Below the pieces are notes generated by a model. It did not search any database and was not told where the DNA came from. It was given only the letters and a program-made list of their open reading frames with translations. Shown here one piece after another: positions 58,909-64,000 of a stretch of DNA of 64,000 nt (position 1 is its first letter; each line of letters begins with the position of its first letter). A program made the position numbers and the translations under genes. Source of the stretch: Temnopleurus reevesii (taxonomy: Eukaryota; Echinodermata; Echinoidea; Temnopleuroida; Temnopleuridae). The stretch is taken from positions 37,590 through 101,589 of the forward strand of contig BQKZ01000316.1 in NCBI GenBank assembly GCA_036244855.1, in the 5' to 3' direction.

Positions 58909-61900
58909 TCCTCAATCCTCAAACAGATTTTTAAAGATGAATTGAGATTCAAACCATTTTCAAACTCTTAATCATGTTGTAAATGTTATATTATAGACTA
59001 TATATATCATTCTTATGTAAAAGATGAGTTGCCTGTGTAAAGTGATATTTAAACTTTAATTTATGCACTTTGGGATTCCCCTATTTGTTTACCATGCACA
59101 AATTCAAGGGTCATAATATTTTAGATAATGTGGACCCAATCTAGCAAAACCTATGCTTCATGACAAATATTTGCATTCAGAGTTGAAGCTTTCAAGCATG
59201 AAATTTTTACTATGATTTGTGTCTATAATGGTCTGAATACCGAGACTAGTCACTTTCTTGGTTGATTCTGGTGCTATGAAGTGAATCAAGGCATGAGTTT
59301 TTGTGTGTAACTTGCACAAAATAAGTGAACTGAGAAGTTTGATATTTCATAATTAACAGTAATTGTATCATTTGTTCAAACTTTGTTGTTGTTTTATAAA
59401 TTTTCTAAACAAAATGTGTCATTTTGTAAGTAATTCGGCCTCTTTTAAGTGGTACCAAAACCCCAATATTTGTGTTTGCCAAGAAGCATCTGATTTCGCT
59501 GGATTAGGTCACACAAATGATAGTGTATGATGTATCATAGGTGAAACTGAACAAAATGGAAACATTTCTGGTTCTACGTAAAACATGGATTGTGTGAAGG
59601 CAGATTGAAACACAAGTTTGGAGAAACATGAGGTAATGGTAGGCTCTGGAAAGTCTTATTCATGTATACAATTAACTTTCCAAATTAGTGAACAATTGAC
59701 CAACTTGAGGATATTGAAAATGTTAAACAAAATATTAATTAATGACCCATAATTAAAGATTTGTGTGCCTTCATTGTGTCTTTCATCAATGCAACCAGTA
59801 CTACCATCCTTTCAAATAATTCTATTGAGCATTTTTCAATTTCAGCCAATGCTTTATATAAGGGTCGTGTTTTGGCAAATATTGTGTGTATTGAATACTA
59901 AGGTCAAAGTTGATTGAGGGTAATATATCTTTCCGTACTTTGATTCAAAATGATTTAGTATGAAATGTCTTGGGAAAGTACGATGTCATTTATTGTGAGA
60001 TATGACCTCTTATCTTGACTTAGATTGTGTTCAAAGAGTGTATGAATCAAATGGATACATCTTCTCTTGATTGTACCAGTATTTATAAGATGATATTGCA
60101 TATTAAGCTTACTTGTAAGCAGATTTATTTCTTTTTGGTGATTGTATATGATATGAATGATAGTTTTATATAACATTTTGATACATGATGTCAAATCAGA
60201 AGGCAATTTTATGAGCTTTCACTTAAATCTTACTCAATGTATATGTGTGTGATTTTCAATGAGAAAAAAGGCATGATATTTATATCTCTACATATGGTCC
60301 CTGTGTTTTCTGGAAAATGTGACGTACATTTGTAATACAATATGTACAATATATGAATGCAATCTTATTACAAAGTTTTCATCCGGTCGCCATGTTCTCC
60401 CAGCCGTAAGATGTTGATCATCTATTTTGAATGCATTTATTTAAGTAACTGTGAATTAGTATACAGTATTACCTTGCTCCAGCGAGGTCCATGGGCCCTA
60501 AAAATTACCTCTTCAGATCGAAACCATGTTATATCAGAATACAATAAAATACAAATACCGATAGATTGGACCCGGAAAATTACCATGTTATAATGAGAGC
60601 TTGTTATATCAGTACTCATTATAACAATGGTAGACTGTGTGATGGTACTATGAGATCTCATTGTACTATGTTTGGATTTAGGAAATTAGTTTATGTATCA
60701 AAATTTGTGGGGGTTGTAAAAATCAAGGAGTGAACTATTTGTAAGAAGGTCATTACTGTCAAAAGTTGATAAATTTCCCTATAATGAGATTTCCATATCA
60801 CCGAGTGCATGAATAATATATTTGATATTCCAATATATTTCTTTTATTCTGTCAGTTCATATGTGGAACAGATCAGTTTTCCTAATGCACAATTAGTGAT
60901 TAGTTTCCATAGATGATTTATTTTCAAGCCACCATTCTAATAATTGAAAGAAAAGGACCAATTTGAGATTAAAAAAGCAAATAGTAATTAATCTAACAGC
61001 CCATCAAGCATCAAGTCCCCAGAGATGCATTCACATTCCCACCGCTGATATTATTTGTATTTTCGTGGTTTGAATAATGATTGATTGCATACATAGTCTG
61101 CGGGTACAGACATAGTTTTCTAAGAACTCTGGAAAGAAAGATGATTAATAAATATACTTCATCATTACACCTGGAGTTTAGCTGATTTTTTTTATTTTGA
61201 GTGCGATTTTGGTTTTGTTGATTACTCATTTTGTTACACATCCACTATACACACTATACCACCATTGAATGGACTACCTATTTTTTTTATGTTCATTTGG
61301 AATTTCATATCCAATTCAAAGCAAATTTCACTCCATTAACCTCTCAATTTGCTCAATCTATCACTTGAGTTTCTTTTTCTTATTATTTCTATCTCCCTTC
61401 TCTTGCCTTTTACAATTTATCTGTCATATGTCATGTCCCTTTCTTTTATGTTATATGTATTCTGTCTCTACAATTTACACTCTCAATTTCTATTTCGGTT
61501 CTTCTCCTGTTTCTTCCACTAACCTCTCTCTTTTTCAATCCCTCCTCCTTATCCCGAGAGAAATTCTTACAAAATAGTCATTACATGAGAAATGGACATG
61601 CAAATAGCCAAACAACTGAACCCAATCTTGTCTTTTCAATGAGAACAACTATTCAATCAGGATATAAACACTGAATTTGCATAAGAACACATCTCATCAA
61701 TATTCCAAAAAGGTTTATAAATCTATTACCCCCATCCCTTTGATCTTTCTCTCCCACTCTTTCCTCTCTATTTCTAATGCTAAATAGACAACTACAATTT
61801 GAATACTTATCAGAACATGTTTATATGCTATCTTTCAACGATAATTTATTGCAAATAGGGTAAAATTTGAAGAAAAAAAAAATGCAGTCAAAATCGGATG

Positions 61901-61991
61901 AGAGTCCTCTTGTTGGTAGATGTAAATAATAACTTGTGTGGATTAACACAATTGGTTCCCCTCTCATAAAAAAAGTGTCTTTAGTTGCATG

Positions 61992-62167
61992 TAAGGTGGA
62001 AACTGTATAAAAAGGTACCATGTAAGAACAGTAATCTTTTTAAAGCACATTAATGCAACAATATGTTATAAAGAGGCAAGATCATATTTTTACCTGTTTA
62101 AAAAAACTTTATACATGTATCACAAAATTTGTTCCAGCAGATCTCTTTATACAGAGTTTCTATTGTA
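61992..62167. mobile_element. GTGGAAACT TIR element, copy 1a
   Basis: Left GGTGGAAACTGTATAA, right TTATACAGAGTTTCTATTGTA. Counterpart of 63075-63251 in the other half of the duplication. Confidence 0.55.
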
Positions 62168-62285
62168 AATAATGACTGCCTAGTTGACAGAGTTACCATT
62201 ATACTTCATGAACAAATGTACATGTATGCATGATGATAGAAATTATATTGAAAATCATCAAGCAGCTGAACTAAATATTTTCTCA

Positions 62286-62462
62286 TACAGTGGGAACTCA
62301 ATAAAAGAGATCTGATATAATGAAATATCTGCTATAAAGGATGTAAAAAAATGTGGTCCAAGCTCTTTATACATTTTTTAAACTCTGCTATAAAGAGATT
62401 ACTACTCTAAGAAGGTATTTCCAATGGTCCCAAGCACCTCGTTATACAGAGTTTCCACTGTA
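62286..62462. mobile_element. CAGTGGAAACTC TIR element, copy 1b
   Basis: Left TACAGTGGGAACTC, right GAGTTTCCACTGTA, TA at both borders. Non-coding, about 177 bp. Counterpart of 63367-63552. Confidence 0.7.
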
Positions 62463-63074
62463 CAAGTATCTGGCAATTGTCAATTCACTTTCCTTCACAA
62501 GAAAATATTTGATTCAGCTGTTTAATGATTCACATTTTAATTTGTATCATAAATATTATGGAAGGTTGGCATCTCTGAATTGATATGACCATTGACCACA
62601 CAGAATTATTTCTGAGGGGAAGGAAACACTGAACAACAAACATCAAATTCATGAAATCATCATCAAGTGAGAGAATCACTATGTCTAAAAATATTTGTCT
62701 CAACCCATGCACTTAAATTCCACAAAGTGGTTTATTTCTTGGAACAAATAAATTGAGTAGGGCAATAGCTCAGGTATTTATATTGTTCACAGTTCATTAA
62801 TTCCAAAGTCACACTCTGATTTAAAAATCTGCCAACTTGTCCAGTATGATGACATGCTTANCTAAATAGACAACTACAATTTGAATACTTATCAGAACAT
62901 GTTTATATGCTATCTTCCAACGATAATTTATTGCAAATAGGGTAAAATATGAAGAAAAAAATCAAATGCAGTCAAAATCGGATGAGTGTCCTCTTGTTGG
63001 TACAGGTACATAATAAACTTGTGTGGATTAACACAATTGGTTCCCCTCTCATAAAAAGTGTCTTTAGTTGCATG

Positions 63075-63251
63075 TACAGTGGAAACTCTTCATAAAATGG
63101 TACCACATAAGAGCAGTAATCTTTTTAAAGCACATTCATGCAACAATATGTTATGAAGAGCCAAGATCATATTTTTACCTGATTAAAAAACTTTAAACAT
63201 GTATCACAAAATTTGTTCCAGCAGATCTCTTTATACAGAGTTTCTATTGTA
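63075..63251. mobile_element. CAGTGGAAACTC TIR element, copy 2a
   Basis: Left TACAGTGGAAACTC, right TTATACAGAGTTTCTATTGTA. Better left end than its partner at 61992. Confidence 0.65.
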
Positions 63252-63366
63252 AGTATTGACTGCCTAGTTGAAAGAGTTGCCGCACTTCCTGAACAAACGT
63301 ACATGTATGCATGAGGATAGAAATTAGAATGTAAATCATCAAGCAGCTGAACTAAACATTTTCTCA

Positions 63367-63552
63367 TACAGTGGAAACTCTGTATAATGAGATCTGATAT
63401 AATGAAATATCTCCTATAAAGGAGGTAAAAAAATGTGATCCTAGCTCTTTATTGAATATTGTTTTTTTTAAACTCTGCTATAAAGAGGTTACTACTCTAA
63501 CAAGGTATTTTCAATGGTCCCAAGCACCTCGTTATACTGAGTTTCCACTGTA
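63367..63552. mobile_element. CAGTGGAAACTC TIR element, copy 2b
   Basis: Left TACAGTGGAAACTCTGTATA, right complement GAGTTTCCACTGTA with TA at each border. Inner ATGAGATCTGATATAATGAA and CACCTCGTTATAC also pair in part. Confidence 0.75.
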
Positions 63553-63805
63553 CAAGTATCTGGTAATTGTTAATGCACGTTCCCCTCACAAGAAAATAAT
63601 TGATTCAGCTGTTTAATGATTCACATTTTAATTTTTATCATGAATATTCTGGAAGGTTGGCATCCCTGAATTGATGTGACCATTGACCACACAGAATTAT
63701 TTCTGAGGGGAAGGAAAAACTGCACAACAAACATCAACTTCACGAAATTCATCAAGTGAGAGAATAATTAACAACTTCAATGAATATTTGTCTAAACCCA
63801 TGTGG

Positions 63806-64000
63806 TTAACCCTATTTTAACTGGGCTTTTTCAGACCAAGTTTATACTGGGGGGGGGTCAATTTGACCCCCCCTTCAGATCTCGGCCGTGGATCGCGCGA
63901 TCGCCGCCAAATTTTGCACGCGCATAGTGTAGAGTGTAAACTACATGACTGTATAGTTTGATTTTCTGAAAATTTATGATTTCTATTTTTAATTAATTAA
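63806..64000. mobile_element. TTAACCCTA element, longer copy running off the window
   Basis: Begins TTAACCCTATTTTAACTGGG, then CTTTTTCAGACCA and the palindrome of a G-run, TCAATTTGA and a C-run, as at 54573-54664. It then continues with CAGATCTCGGCCGTGGATCG and CGCGATCGCCGCC. No right end is seen before 64000. Confidence 0.6.

Larger units (their letters stand above)
61780..63802. repeat. About 0.94-kb tandem duplication with n at the junction
   Basis: 61780-62709 and 62862-63802 align end to end with scattered substitutions and small indels; about 150 unmatched bases and a single n (62861) separate them. Both contain the same two TIR elements. Confidence 0.85.
58909..64000. other. Downstream region of the secreted DD3-3 gene
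   Basis: 5.1 kb without a supportable gene. The first part is presumably 3' UTR; I could not choose a polyadenylation site. The 61.8-63.8 kb part is a tandem duplicate rich in CAGTGGAAACTC-type TIR elements. Remnants of similar TTATAATGAGA sequences occur near 60460-60640. Confidence 0.6.

Overview
The window is animal nuclear DNA: AT-rich, with multi-exon genes, GT/AG introns, 5' UTR introns, many microsatellites and many short fold-back (MITE-like) repeats. The repeat style and the pair of marine-invertebrate-type DD3-3 proteins point to an echinoderm, most likely a sea urchin (inference; no database was searched). Single n characters at 4362, 58136 and 62861, and a 47-n gap at 10247-10293, mark assembly joins.

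Layout. 1-6005: intergenic or upstream DNA with a 262-bp fold-back element (1266-1527) and simple repeats. 6007-7782 (+): intact single-coding-exon leucine-rich-repeat membrane protein of 591 aa, its ATG directly after a splice acceptor. 7783-14810: intergenic, with MITEs, microsatellites and a degenerate tandem array at about 12885-13800 that is itself interrupted by a MITE. 19216-14811 (-): three-exon gene for an unrecognised, mostly helical protein with a Ser/Arg/Pro-rich tail. 19217-26691: no gene seen; two long (AGT)n arrays and fold-back repeats. 39421-26692 (-): 14-exon DD3-3-like gene with a C-terminal extension and transmembrane anchor. 39422-45601: about 6.2 kb between two divergent genes, holding a promoter-like stretch and a likely 5' UTR exon near 43.23-43.48 kb. 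45602-58908 (+): 13-exon DD3-3-like paralogue without an anchor, predicted secreted. 58909-64000: downstream DNA with repeats and a 0.94-kb apparent tandem duplication at an n junction.

The main biology is the head-to-head pair of DD3-3 paralogues. They share the N-terminal [14 protein letters not shown] segment, the TNQH-CG and QYMC motifs, the GYECPEERD block, the [11 protein letters not shown] block and the [13 protein letters not shown] block. One copy is membrane-tethered and the other looks secreted. As given in this sequence, each copy carries exactly one in-frame stop: TGA in exon 3 of the minus gene and TAA in exon 7 of the plus gene. All other exon phases and motifs are intact. Each stop lies in a segment whose removal by splicing would keep the frame. 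Sequencing error, polymorphism, recent pseudogenisation and alternative splicing all remain possible.

The window also holds several families of short TIR elements with TA or TTAA borders, found mainly in introns of the DD3-3 pair, and a fragment of a non-LTR retrotransposon reverse transcriptase. No tRNA or rRNA gene, CRISPR array or bacterial-type operon was seen.
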